DNA of 64,000 bases from Capronia americana (GCA_016110215.1 JADWQD010000003.1:2604001-2668000); one strand, 5' to 3'; positions 29,880 through 39,165 are shown, counted from the stretch's first letter. The notes: generated by a model not told the origin, from the sequence alone. Translations and numbers: made by a program.

Positions 29880-32243
29880 TTACCTGCCACCTGCTCCCAT
29901 TCGTGCAATGCCTTCCATTATCCTCCCTCCGTACCCAGTCGCTTTGCTTGACGGTGCCTTCAGACCGGATCCAGGTGCCGGAATTCCAGAATACTTCCCG
30001 GCGGTCGGTTTCTGTAGCATGCTCACGGGTCGAGGTCGTCCTGGCAAGCCGGACCTGGGGTCTGCGCCGTTTAAGCTATTCCGAGACTTGTGTGGACTGG
30101 CCACTGCCGACGCAGAGTTCGGTCTTCCATTCCCATCTTCACTTCGAGGCGGACTGACCGGCTGTTGAGGCTGCTGAATGGCGCGTTGTTCCTCTTGTTG
30201 AGCACTGATTGCGAGGAACAAGTCGACCTGGGCCACCAGATCACCTTTCTCGATCCGTTCTTGTTCGATCTCCTTTCGCAACGACTCGGTCTCCGAGGTA
30301 AGTGAATCGACTTGGCTACGGAGCCCTGCCGTTTCGGCCTCCAACATCTTCTTCACCGCGCTGTTCTCCTCATTCCACCGTCGAAGTTCCTCAATCTGGC
30401 CTTCCATCTTGTGCATTGCTTCACTTTGGCCGGGGAGAACACCACTCATTGTTGCTTCCTTCTCCGTCTGCAGCTTGAGCACTTCATCCTGGGACGCCTT
30501 CAGGTCAGCCCGAAGCTGCTCCACCTGCTTGATCCACCGCTTCTCGTAGCTCACTTTGAGATCCGCCACTTTACGTTCATGTTTGCCTTTGTACAAGGCA
30601 TGCAATTCGCGAGCCACCTTTTCGGTGGCGTCCTTGACCGCGAAATCGATATCAGCACTCATGCTGCCAGGAGTCGCGGGCCCGTCGGCCTTTTCTGGGC
30701 TGAGCGAGCACCTGACACGTTCAGAGCGAAGAGTATCGAGGGAGGCTTGTAACTCAAGGATCCGCACTTCGTGCTCTTCCGTCTTCCTTTCTGCCTCTTC
30801 CGCCTGTTTTCGGAGTTTTTCCTTTTCGCGCTCTTCGAGAAAGATGTTCTGTTTGACCTCCCTAAGGACCTCCTCCATCTCTCGAGTCCGGCGCTCCAAG
30901 TCCTCCTTTGTATGCTCTAGCTCCTCTCGAGTAGCTCGCTCGTTGCGAAGTTCCTCGCTTGTTTTGCCCACTCGCACTTCAGCATCGGTGACAGCGCGCT
31001 TCAACGCCATAACTTCGGCCTCCTTTCCGGACAGAGTCGCTTCGAGACCTGAAATTCGCGACTGCAGCTCCGACCGCAGCGTCTCCAGCTCTCGGGGCGT
31101 AATAGTCGGGATGGAGCGTGGGGTCGCCATCGGTTCAAGGTCAATGTCCAACAAATCCATGCCCAGGCCTGATGCAGCACCGTACATGCTGTGTCTCTGA
31201 CCGGCCGGCGTCGATGGCACTGTTCTGTCCCCAAACAGAGCTTGATGTTGCTTCTGTGGCGAGCGGCCTGAAGCTCGTTCGCGATCTACCGAAGCTTGTG
31301 ATCGATGTAGAGGACTAGGGTTGACTTTGATGGGGAATCCCCCTCTGCCAGAAGGACTTCTTCTGATTGGGCGCGACGCAGAAGTCGGTGGAGGAATCAC
31401 GATGTTCGTCTGACCGGTAAAGTTTAAGAGGTCGGTCGGCGAGTCGTTGACATTGGGATTTCTTCGAGGGGTTGCCTCGTCCTCCTCATTCGACGACGTA
31501 CTTCGCCTCGACATCGAAAGCAGCCGCAAGGGACGTTGAGCAGTACCGGGAGTACTGGTGACGACGGAAGTCCTCAATTGCTTTGAGGGGGACCACCCAT
31601 CTTGTTGCGGCTTGGCCGGGGAGTTTCTCAGGTTCGCAAATCTAGTCATGTCTGTATGGATGGCAGAAATGGTGCTCAGATCGCCAACCGTATCGTCATG
31701 GACTGTCCTGTCTTCCGAATTCCTGCTCACCGTTGAGGTATCCGGTTCCCCCTTAATGTCGTCGTCGCGATCGGGCGATGCAGAAAACCCCTCATCGAGC
31801 GCGTGGTACACGATTGACTCATTCAAAATGTCATCTTCCATGTCTGTCTCCTTCTGCATCGTGTCAATCGCGCGCGTCAGGCCTTCATTGAATCGGACGG
31901 TTGGCTCGGCGGGAGAGGCAGGAGGAGAGCTTTCAAGTGCGAGCTCGTCCTGCAGGCGGTATTTTATGGGGGAGAGGGGCTTTCTCGGACTCGATGGCGG
32001 GCCGTTCTGCGCAGAAGGAGAAACAGGACGGTTCGAAGTATTCCGCAGGACACTTGGGGTATCCGTGGGAACGGGTTGGGCGACAGCTGCCCCGGACATG
32101 TTGACGGGAGATATAAGAGCTTCTAGTGTTGGCTTCTGGAAGAAATCGAGCTTGGTCGGAGAAGGAGATGATCGGGAGTTCTGCTTGGCAGGCGACAGTG
32201 AAGACAGTGGCTCAGGCATCGTGTCGGTGAGGGACATAGTCAT
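29880..32243 (-). CDS. Spindle-pole/microtubule-associated coiled-coil protein, TACC/SnaD-like
   Basis: Single-exon, 787 aa. The N-terminal half is Ser/Pro-rich and disordered with many SP/TP sites (SPSPTK, SSPRKPLSPIK), typical of Cdk targets. The C-terminal half, from about residue 400, is a long coiled coil rich in Glu/Lys/Arg. One segment, YKGKHERKVADLK..YEKRW, resembles the TACC-type coiled coil of fission yeast Alp7 and the Aspergillus nuclear-migration protein SnaD (recognised from memory, so moderate confidence). The C-terminus is Gly/Arg-rich (GRIMEGIARMGAGGR). Expected role: microtubule organisation at the spindle pole body. ATG 32243 was chosen; the frame continues upstream to a TTG at 32483 without any ATG. 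Confidence 0.68.
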   Translation of the reverse strand: MTMSLTDTMPEPLSSLSPAKQNSRSSPSPTKLDFFQKPTLEALISPVNMSGAAVAQPVPTDTPSVLRNTSNRPVSPSAQNGPPSSPRKPLSPIKYRLQDELALESSPPASPAEPTVRFNEGLTRAIDTMQKETDMEDDILNESIVYHALDEGFSASPDRDDDIKGEPDTSTVSRNSEDRTVHDDTVGDLSTISAIHTDMTRFANLRNSPAKPQQDGWSPSKQLRTSVVTSTPGTAQRPLRLLSMSRRSTSSNEEDEATPRRNPNVNDSPTDLLNFTGQTNIVIPPPTSASRPIRRSPSGRGGFPIKVNPSPLHRSQASVDRERASGRSPQKQHQALFGDRTVPSTPAGQRHSMYGAASGLGMDLLDIDLEPMATPRSIPTITPRELETLRSELQSRISGLEATLSGKEAEVMALKRAVTDAEVRVGKTSEELRNERATREELEHTKEDLERRTREMEEVLREVKQNIFLEEREKEKLRKQAEEAERKTEEHEVRILELQASLDTLRSERVRCSLSPEKADGPATPGSMSADIDFAVKDATEKVARELHALYKGKHERKVADLKVSYEKRWIKQVEQLRADLKASQDEVLKLQTEKEATMSGVLPGQSEAMHKMEGQIEELRRWNEENSAVKKMLEAETAGLRSQVDSLTSETESLRKEIEQERIEKGDLVAQVDLFLAISAQQEEQRAIQQPQQPVSPPRSEDGNGRPNSASAVASPHKSRNSLNGADPRSGLPGRPRPVSMLQKPTAGKYSGIPAPGSGLKAPSSKATGYGGRIMEGIARMGAGGR

Positions 32244-32819
32244 GGGTGGATGCTCGAATAATGAACGACGCGCACAGTGTGAAGCTGGAGTATTGCGAAA
32301 GGCATGTATCCATGAGATAGCTGGATGCGGTCTATGACAAGGTGATGTGGTGGTAAGAGAGGCTGTCTCAGAGCAGTTCCCTCGTTGACGTTGCGCCGGG
32401 TGACAAGTTGCGGTGATGGAAGCGAATCCTGGCTTGTTGACACCAGCAGCCACAGGGGCCGATCCGGTAAACAAACCCGCCAAGCCGCCAGCCCTGATCT
32501 AGTCCCGAATAGGCCGGATTTTCAGGAACCGTCACGCCCTGCATGACGCAGCTCTCGTCTCCCAATCAGACGGCTGATATTTTGAAAATAAATGCCAGCT
32601 CATCCAATTCTCTCTCTCCTGCATTTCACCTGCATTTCACCTGCATTTCACCCGCAGTTCACTTGCAGTTCAACTCTCCACATCTCGATACTTGACAGGT
32701 TAGATATAGACCTGAGCCGTCGCTTATGCGTGCTGTTCCCCTCGCTCTCTTTCACCTCGAGTAGCGCTGGTCGTTCGTCTGCGTCAAGCCCAATCATCAG
32801 TACCTCTTCCTAAGGCAAC
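32244..32819. promoter_or_regulatory. Intergenic upstream of the coiled-coil gene, containing a short tandem repeat
   Basis: About 575 bases. Holds the pyrimidine-rich 11-bp tandem array at 32620-32674 and the promoter of the coiled-coil gene. The F-box-like gene ends at its right side. No coding signal. Confidence 0.5.
32620..32674. repeat. 11-bp tandem repeat, five units
   Basis: Three perfect CTGCATTTCAC units (32620, 32631, 32642) followed by two diverged units, CCGCAGTTCAC and TTGCAGTTCAA. Confidence 0.85.
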
Positions 32820-33803
32820 CTACATATCGCCCGAGGCGCCTCGCCATACCGATGGATTCGCCCTCATGTCGGCAATGCTGATCTTCCCTGCAGATGAATT
32901 GGCTTTTGCCTCTGTCCTCTCCTGTCTCTCTTTCCACAAGAGACGTGCAACTCCATTGGCGGCCAGCCGAGCTCCTTCCTCGCGTGACCCCTTCCAAATT
33001 CCCTCCTGGACGAGTTCGTCGCCCATTTCAGCGTTGGCAGCCGGCGTCGCCCCTATCTCTGCTGGTCCGTGGAGTTTCAGGACTCGCGCTGCCCAAAACG
33101 GCCCTTCCCAAATTATATGCTCAGTCAAAATCGCCTGATCTGTGTTGAAAGAGGCCCCACTGAGACTGCCAAACCCGCTGACTGTGGAGTCCTTAGGCCT
33201 GAACATGAAGACAGTGCTCCAAAGCCTCATTGCGCAGACGCTGATCGCACCGATGATAGCTTCCAGCTCGTCCAACGTCAACTCGTGTTTCAGGAACTGC
33301 AGAAGACTGTCCGAGCATCTTTTGGAGTATGTCCGTTCGCCATCTGGAGATGGCGCGAGCAAGTCAGACGCTGTCGAGTGGGAAACCGTTGCTGAAGAAT
33401 TCAGAACTCGGGTGAAGACTGCAAACAGCATGAAGGGCTCCCGACTGCTAAGCCGCTGCTCCAACAATGCATTCTGCGACAGCTGGAGAGCCCTGTCAAC
33501 GTCCACAGCCAGACTTCCTGTTTGCTGCAAGAAATGATCCAACGCGAGCACATCTAACCTGCTCGGCTGGAGGTTGCCATGAATACGTGGTCTCCCTCCG
33601 TTCTGCGACCGGTAGAGGCTCAACGCTCGAGGACTGATACCATATCTGATGGACAGGTCTTCAAGCAACAGACGATATTGGTAGGAGAAGACCTCGAGAA
33701 GCCTTGAATTACTCTGTCTGAGGCGAGAAAGGTCTCCGTTGAGGTTGGCGTACCGCACAACTTGCGCCAATACCTCTGTAGGAAGGTCCAGAATCGACAA
33801 CAT
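32820..33803 (-). CDS. F-box-like hypothetical protein
   Basis: Single-exon, 327 aa. The first 45 residues (MLSILDLPTEVLAQVVRYAN, then SRLRQSNSRLLEVFSYQYR) follow the leucine/proline spacing of an F-box. The remainder is helical with no repeats I recognise; fungal proteins of this type often have an F-box and an uncharacterised C-terminal domain. Possible role: substrate adaptor of an SCF ubiquitin ligase (inference). ATG 33803 was chosen; an upstream in-frame GTG at 33854 is unlikely. Confidence 0.65.
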   Translation of the reverse strand: MLSILDLPTEVLAQVVRYANLNGDLSRLRQSNSRLLEVFSYQYRLLLEDLSIRYGISPRALSLYRSQNGGRPRIHGNLQPSRLDVLALDHFLQQTGSLAVDVDRALQLSQNALLEQRLSSREPFMLFAVFTRVLNSSATVSHSTASDLLAPSPDGERTYSKRCSDSLLQFLKHELTLDELEAIIGAISVCAMRLWSTVFMFRPKDSTVSGFGSLSGASFNTDQAILTEHIIWEGPFWAARVLKLHGPAEIGATPAANAEMGDELVQEGIWKGSREEGARLAANGVARLLWKERQERTEAKANSSAGKISIADMRANPSVWRGASGDM

Positions 33804-34896
33804 GGTGCAGCAAGACAGAGTACGCGACAAAGAAACGTCTAAGCACGGGCCCACGATCGTTGGAAAATTAGAGGTTTTAACAGCCTTCTTTGTCTTCGTG
33901 CGTATGGCTCCGCTTACTCTCCGCAGGTGATTACTACTCCAGGTCCAAGTATTGCGCTACCGCCACATGCAGTATCTGTTATTACTCTGTTCAGGTTCGC
34001 GATTACTTATCACCAATCCAGCACCGCCTGCCTGTGTGAAGCGACGTCATTTGATTTGCTTTACACGCTCAACGGCCACGGCTTCTCGTCGTGACTTTTA
34101 AGGTCCTCACATGAGCGCAGAACTGAGGTTCCGTGGAGCGAGTTTCCCAGGTTTCCCCAACATTTGGCGGCTGAAGCTTGGCAGACATTCCACATTTCAC
34201 CCCTTCCACTGCTCAATTTGCTATTCTTCAGTTCTGTGGCCTCCGAGTAGGGGCTCAAATTCCGAGCCTCGTTAAACCACAGCTGCTCGGGCTTGCATTC
34301 CAAGACCTACAGTATCATCCCTTGCCTTGTCGAATCCACATTTTCTCAAGAAATCTTCTCGGGTAGGACAGGTGCGATCCGTTCCCATTTTCCTACTCCC
34401 CCGTCGGCCTGTGCTTGCCAACTAATGTACATCCTCAATCTAATTTTCGAGCTGGTGCGTCCAAGAACGCATGTTGTTTTCCTCGCCGCTAACTGTCTTG
34501 GTCAACTGGTGATGTCTCTGGTACGAGGGACTCCGTTTGACGGTGGACAATGCTCCTGACAGAGCCCTCCCGCACGTTTCACTCGTGCTCAACGGATCTC
34601 GACCCGACCAGTAAGTACTCGTACACATCGACAGTGCGGAGGTTGTGGTCTCCGCTTTCATTCTGCGCATCCGTCCGGCTCACAACAATCTTCACGCGTA
34701 CTGCGTGGTATGGAGCCCGCCAAGGTGAGAAATGTGCACAAATCTGCGCGCGTGGTTGTGATTGCATCCCAGTCCGCAAATGCTATATACATCCGCTACG
34801 TCTGTTCCAGTCGCTCTTTCAGCACAGCATTGAGCCTCCGAAGTTTACTTTTTTACGACTTCTGCCCTGTTGCAGGTCTTTTCCTCTGTCGCCAAT
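33804..34896. promoter_or_regulatory. Bidirectional intergenic region before the repeat-rich surface protein
   Basis: About 1.1 kb between the F-box-like start (minus) and the surface-protein start (plus). A TATATA element at 34784-34789, 110 bases before the plus-strand ATG, is a plausible core promoter. No convincing gene inside. Confidence 0.5.
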
Positions 34897-37302
34897 ATGA
34901 AGATGCGGCGATTCGCTCTCCCTTTTCTCTCGATAGCTCCCACGCTAGCTCACAGCAGATATGCCTACCTCCAAGAACGCGCAGAAATACCTATCGGCCC
35001 GACCGGTACTTGTACGGTCTCGCTGACAGCGACGGTTGAACTCCAGCCAGTCTTGTTCAGCGGCTTCGTCCAAAGCAACACACTCATTGATCCTTTCCTC
35101 AACGGCCGCTACGTCTCAATCACAGACGCGCCAACACTCGTTATCATTCTCTCATACTTTACAACCTTCATACCCGCGACCGGTGACGGCCAAGCAACAG
35201 TAACGAGTCCTCCGGTCACTTTCCCCTCATCTCTCTTTGCGGAAACCACTTCTAGCACTGCTGCGGAACAGACCTCTAGCTCGCCCAGCGACTCCACCGG
35301 TTCGGGCTTTACTTCTGGTGCCGATTTTGCATCGTCAACCTCTTCTCCTACGGTCTCATACTCAGGTGGCGGCGAGCTCCAGAGTTCTACGATTACTTCG
35401 ACGACAGCCGAGCCCGAGGGTACTTTGACGTCGACGACGTCTTCATCTGAGGACGGTGGAACAATCGGGCCAATCTCGGATGTGACGAGTTCATCTAGCT
35501 CCTCCTCGGGCCCGGCGGGTGACAGTTCTACATCGGCCGATACTGCTACTTCTTCACAACAGCAGAGCGTCAGCTTCACCGATGGACCGGGATTAGCGTC
35601 GACGACCAGCAGTGCTTCTGATCTCAGCTCGACTTCCGATGCCGGCATTTTCTCGCCAACCGCTTCGACTACGGAATCTACCTCGTTAGCATCCTCGGAC
35701 CAAGGATCATTTACTTTAGCTTCTTCATCGACCGACTCATCACCTTCTGACACATTCCCAAGCGAGACCACGACTTCTGAAGCACCTGCCTCGAGTGCAG
35801 CCGGCTCTTCTCAAGCGGACACCCTGCTCAGTACATCCACGACTTCGCTGGAGGCCCAGGGACAGTCGAGTTCTTCGTCGTTGGCCGAGACGACTCTCGC
35901 CGCAACCACGACAACCGATGGATCAACTTTCACTTCCACCACGTCCTCTGCCACTTCTGCCACCTCTACGGCTTCTCTTCCTCCCTGTGACGCTGGCATT
36001 GTTGGCAACTATGGACCCGACAATTCCATTTTTGCCATCGTTGTTGGCAACGGGGTCCTGGTGCCTTTCTGTGTTGTCGTTGATGCCGGCCTCAACGGAG
36101 GTGGTAGTACCACGGCAACCGCTACTAGTTCGACTGCTTCCACGACAACATCCGCGACTTCTCTTCCAGCGTGCCCTGCTGGAGTAGCAGGTAACTACGG
36201 TGCTGACAATTCCATATTTGCCATTCAACTCTCCAACGGCCTCCTTGTGCCGTTCTGCATTGTCCTCAACATCGCCGGCACACCAAGCAGCACAACCGCT
36301 GAGAGTGTTACGTCGACTCAGTCAGCAAGCGCCACCTCAACTGCCGCATCTCTTCCAACCTGCCCGGCAGGAACGCTTGGAAACTCTGGACCGGACAACT
36401 CTATCTTCGCCGTCCTGGATGCCAACCTGCTTGATCTGATCGCAGTATGCGTCGTCGCCGACGTGGGTGCAGGAACTGGAAGTAGCTCCAGTCAAACTGC
36501 ATCCACTGCGACCGCCTCGTCGTCACCGGCTGCGACTCTCCAGAACTGCCCGGCTGGAACTTTGGGGAACTATGGACCGAACAACTCGCTGTACGCCACG
36601 TTGAATGTTTTGCTTGGACAACTGGTTGCCATCTGCGTCGTTGCGGGAGTAGGAACCAGCACTACCTCCTCCTTGATTGCTGCTCAATCCACATCAGCAA
36701 CGGCCACGACATCGGCAGCCCTTGCCTTGCCGACGTGCCCCGCAGGAACCGTAGGCAATTCCGGGCCGGACAATTCGATCTTAGCCGTTGACCTTGGAGC
36801 GGGGGATCTCCTCGATGTTTGCCTTGTCGTCGGAGCGGGCTCAGTCGTGGGGAGCACCAGCGTCTCCGTCGACTCCATCACAGGCATTACTTCCGCCGCC
36901 ACTACGACGGCCACAACAACGAGCATTACCGACTGCCCTTCCAGTATCACCACAGGCAACGCCGGCCTCGGGAACCTGCTCTACCTATCCATCGACCCGC
37001 TGAATCTGAACATCGCAACGCTCTGCCTGGTAGCGAACTTGGGCTTACGTGTGCTCGACTCGCCTGCGACAGTATCGACGACAACCACCGCAGTATACGT
37101 GGCTGCATCCACCACCGTTGCGGATCTTGTAATCGTGACGCCGACGACGCCGACGACGACGACGCCTGCGTACGTGTCGTCAGCCACGGCCACCCCCAGC
37201 TGCGATGGCCTCGTCGGCACTCTCGGTTGCGTTGTCGACGGTCTCATCAAGCGGGATTTCATGGACGCGGTGGCCCAGATGGAAGATGCGGCGCGGAGCT
37301 AG
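34897..37302 (+). CDS. Large secreted Ser/Thr-rich protein with six two-cysteine repeats
   Basis: Single-exon, 801 aa. A signal peptide covers about residues 1-19 (MKMRRFALPFLSIAPTLAHS). A short domain to about residue 110 is followed by roughly 250 residues of Ser/Thr-rich, mucin-like sequence. Then six units start at residues 364, 426, 489, 551, 614 and 680 (nucleotides 35986, 36172, 36361, 36547, 36736, 36934), a period of 62-66 residues. Each unit begins C-P/D-A-G-x2-G-N-x-G-x-D/N-N-S and has a second Cys about 28 residues later in a hydrophobic LxxxCxVxxxG segment, then a Ser/Thr linker; the sixth is diverged. The C-terminus has a dibasic KR but no hydrophobic GPI tail. It is probably an O-glycosylated wall or surface protein. 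I do not recognise the repeat as a named domain. ATG 34897 fits the signal peptide; the frame is open upstream to a TTG. Confidence 0.8.
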   Translation: MKMRRFALPFLSIAPTLAHSRYAYLQERAEIPIGPTGTCTVSLTATVELQPVLFSGFVQSNTLIDPFLNGRYVSITDAPTLVIILSYFTTFIPATGDGQATVTSPPVTFPSSLFAETTSSTAAEQTSSSPSDSTGSGFTSGADFASSTSSPTVSYSGGGELQSSTITSTTAEPEGTLTSTTSSSEDGGTIGPISDVTSSSSSSSGPAGDSSTSADTATSSQQQSVSFTDGPGLASTTSSASDLSSTSDAGIFSPTASTTESTSLASSDQGSFTLASSSTDSSPSDTFPSETTTSEAPASSAAGSSQADTLLSTSTTSLEAQGQSSSSSLAETTLAATTTTDGSTFTSTTSSATSATSTASLPPCDAGIVGNYGPDNSIFAIVVGNGVLVPFCVVVDAGLNGGGSTTATATSSTASTTTSATSLPACPAGVAGNYGADNSIFAIQLSNGLLVPFCIVLNIAGTPSSTTAESVTSTQSASATSTAASLPTCPAGTLGNSGPDNSIFAVLDANLLDLIAVCVVADVGAGTGSSSSQTASTATASSSPAATLQNCPAGTLGNYGPNNSLYATLNVLLGQLVAICVVAGVGTSTTSSLIAAQSTSATATTSAALALPTCPAGTVGNSGPDNSILAVDLGAGDLLDVCLVVGAGSVVGSTSVSVDSITGITSAATTTATTTSITDCPSSITTGNAGLGNLLYLSIDPLNLNIATLCLVANLGLRVLDSPATVSTTTTAVYVAASTTVADLVIVTPTTPTTTTPAYVSSATATPSCDGLVGTLGCVVDGLIKRDFMDAVAQMEDAARS
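35986..37060 (+). repeat. Six-unit coding repeat of about 186-198 bp
   Basis: Unit starts are spaced 186, 189, 186, 189 and 198 bp, all multiples of three. Each unit encodes one paired-cysteine module plus a Ser/Thr linker. DNA identity between units is moderate, so the protein pattern is better preserved than the nucleotides. Confidence 0.85.
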
Positions 37303-37460
37303 AAGTCATGTCGGCGCGTAGTGCGTAGGGGGTGGGGGAATCACAGGACCAAATTGTACTTGAGGTAAGGGATGATGGATGGGACGATTGGATGATGGAC
37401 GGATTTGCCCCAACGTGATATGGCTTTGGTTTATGGCATTGGGAGCGCGTTAATTTTCAG

Positions 37461-37488
37461 GATACTGGATACTGGATACTGGATGCTG
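37461..37488. repeat. 7-bp tandem repeat (GATACTG x3 plus GATGCTG)
   Basis: Four head-to-tail heptamers, the last with one substitution, about 160 bases after the surface-protein stop. Confidence 0.9.
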
Positions 37489-37551
37489 GGTGTTTGACGG
37501 ATTGGGCTGCTGGCTTTATGGTATCATGAGCGATGGGCCGGGTTTCGGGAT

Positions 37552-37697
37552 CTGTAACCTCTGGATATTGGTCCAGAATGATATCTTTTTTCTCTTCTTC
37601 ACGATCGCTATACAGTACAACCTTGAGATCTTTCGTGGTCCGTATGTAACCTCTGGATATTGTTCCAGAATGATATCTTTTTTCCCCCTTTCTTCAC
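37552..37697. repeat. Direct duplication of about 40 bp, 93 bp apart
   Basis: Copy A starts at 37552 and copy B at 37645. They share TGTAACCTCTGGATATTG and TCCAGAATGATATCTTTT with a single G/T difference between the blocks. Both contain a pyrimidine run after ATATC. Confidence 0.85.
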
Positions 37698-37764
37698 TGT
37701 CCCTCAGTCTTGGGGCACGTCCCAAGGGCTGCCTGCAGGAAGCGAAAAGCGAAAAGCGCCGCAG

Positions 37765-39027
37765 TCAAATCAGTTGTTCTCTCGCAAGTAGCACCAAAGG
37801 ACAGACCGAGTCCTCTCGGACATCGCAAGAAGCTTCGTTTCCCTTGCAGCCGCCGCCGCCGTCGTTGTCACCACCCTCTCTGCTCTTGGGCTCCACAATG
37901 TCCAGTGCCAATGGGTTGTGCGAACACAGGGGAGTATAGTCTCGTACGCCAATGTCCCACTGATACAGATGTTGCAGAGCGGACCGGGACTGATATCGAA
38001 GACCACCACCAAGGTCCCGCTGAGACAGATCTTGGAGACCGGACCGATCTCGATATCGAAGGGCACCGAGCCAGACAGTCAAGATGGCCTCCGCCAAAGT
38101 GACCGTCCTGCGTACATTGAGCACATCTCGGTCGTCCAGACTCTTCATTTTCATGGTCATGAGCGTGACGAAGCGACCAGGTTGCTCCAGTTTCTTGGAT
38201 TTGACGAATCGTCCAAGTCGTGTATTATGACACTGGGTCGTGTGCTCTCTGACTCTGGTGTTCAGCCCGCCCTGAGCCCGGCTGGCCGAACCTACATAGA
38301 CATATCGCTCCGTGGCCGCGTGGAGCTTGTGACGAGAGTTCAAAAGCCTTGCATACACCCCGGCATCTGTCGTGTCCACTGGTTGCAGCATTCCGAGGCT
38401 GTCATAGGTTGGTGGCTGCAGTCCTCCTAGAACTTTTTTGACTGATTCTGGAATACCGTCCGCGATCCGTGAGAGCCATTCCTCTGATGGGTTTTCCGAG
38501 AGCGCCTTTCTCCAGGTCGGTGTCATCTCAGACTTGAGAAGACCATCCCAGACGTTGATCAGCCGCTCCTTGAAAAGCGACTTGTACAGCCACTGAGGAA
38601 GCTCTTGGGGCCCTTGGACCAAAGTCGAAGCGAAGATGTCGCCGTGGAGTTCTTGCAGCTTCTTTTCCACGCTCGCTTTGGTTCTGCGCAGGAATTTGCT
38701 CAGGTCCGCTGGGAGCATGCCTTCCGCGCGGAGACTGATCAAGCCCTGGATCTCCTCGTCGGTCCATGTTCCTGTCTTGTTTTTCCCCTTTCCGATCAAA
38801 TATCTCGCTCTGAACCCAAGGACTCGTTCGGCTTCGCGCATGATGAATTTCGGGGTCCTCTCAAAAGCATGCGCAACATCCACTATGGATTCTCCATTCC
38901 GCAGGCGTTGCTGAAGCTCCTCGTCCCTGTCTTTTCCTGGGGCTCTTACCTTCCTTCCTATAAGGCTGGTAGTTTCGAAACTCAACAGACGTCGGAACAA
39001 CACGGGAAGCGGCTTGTACGGCAGCAT
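37765..39027 (-). CDS. GIY-YIG-nuclease-like protein with SANT/Myb-like region
   Basis: Single-exon, 420 aa. The N-terminus MLPYKPLPVLFRRLLSF is basic and hydrophobic, consistent with mitochondrial import. Residues about 85-130 (TGTWTDEEIQGLISLRAEGM) resemble a SANT/Myb-type DNA-binding helix set. A fungal-type GIY-YIG-like motif follows: GVYARLL, then RYVYVGSASRAQGGLNTRVREH, and a glutamate in LAEAILTVWLGAL that could be the metal ligand. The family cuts DNA or is derived from such nucleases; activity here is not proven because the GVY-to-YVG spacing is longer than the usual about 10 residues. After the domain come a 20-residue tandem duplication and an acidic/Gly-rich tail, which look recent and poorly conserved. 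Confidence 0.6.
   Translation of the reverse strand: MLPYKPLPVLFRRLLSFETTSLIGRKVRAPGKDRDEELQQRLRNGESIVDVAHAFERTPKFIMREAERVLGFRARYLIGKGKNKTGTWTDEEIQGLISLRAEGMLPADLSKFLRRTKASVEKKLQELHGDIFASTLVQGPQELPQWLYKSLFKERLINVWDGLLKSEMTPTWRKALSENPSEEWLSRIADGIPESVKKVLGGLQPPTYDSLGMLQPVDTTDAGVYARLLNSRHKLHAATERYVYVGSASRAQGGLNTRVREHTTQCHNTRLGRFVKSKKLEQPGRFVTLMTMKMKSLDDRDVLNVRRTVTLAEAILTVWLGALRYRDRSGLQDLSQRDLGGGLRYQSRSALQHLYQWDIGVRDYTPLCSHNPLALDIVEPKSREGGDNDGGGGCKGNEASCDVREDSVCPLVLLAREQLI
37956..38075. repeat. 60-bp imperfect tandem duplication inside the GIY-YIG-like gene
   Basis: Units 37956-38015 and 38016-38075 share CAGAT-TTG, GCGGACCG/CCGGACCG and GATATCGAAG blocks. In protein (minus strand) they give two 20-residue units, GALRYRDRSGLQDLSQRDLG and GGLRYQSRSALQHLYQWDIG. 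The length keeps the frame. Confidence 0.8.
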
Positions 39028-39115
39028 TTTGCAGGTAACAGTTGAATTGATATTGCAGGGCTTGGTAGAAAAAGGAACATTCTGCAGATGAACAGAAAAT
39101 TACTCACTCATCAAG

Positions 39116-39165
39116 AATATTGTTTGTCCTCCCGCGGCTGTGATTGAGTTGGCTCAAACAATATT
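39116..39165. repeat. Inverted repeat with 11-bp arms
   Basis: Arms AATATTGTTTG (39116-39126) and CAAACAATATT (39155-39165) are perfect reverse complements, with a 28-base loop. It lies about 90 bases upstream of the GIY-YIG-like ATG. Confidence 0.85.

Larger units (their letters stand above)
37303..37764. other. Intergenic between convergent surface-protein and GIY-YIG-like genes, with duplications
   Basis: About 460 bases of 3' flanks. Contains the GATACTG array (37461-37488) and a 40-bp duplication (37552 and 37645), described separately. Confidence 0.6.

Noticed and set aside
35109..35771. 220-codon minus-strand frame across the Ser/Thr-rich region
   Set aside because: Antisense of repetitive Ser/Thr codons; the sense strand has a signal peptide and repeat domains.
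37140..37170. ACG/CCG microsatellite as a separate feature
   Set aside because: It simply encodes a short Thr-Pro run at the end of the surface protein linker.
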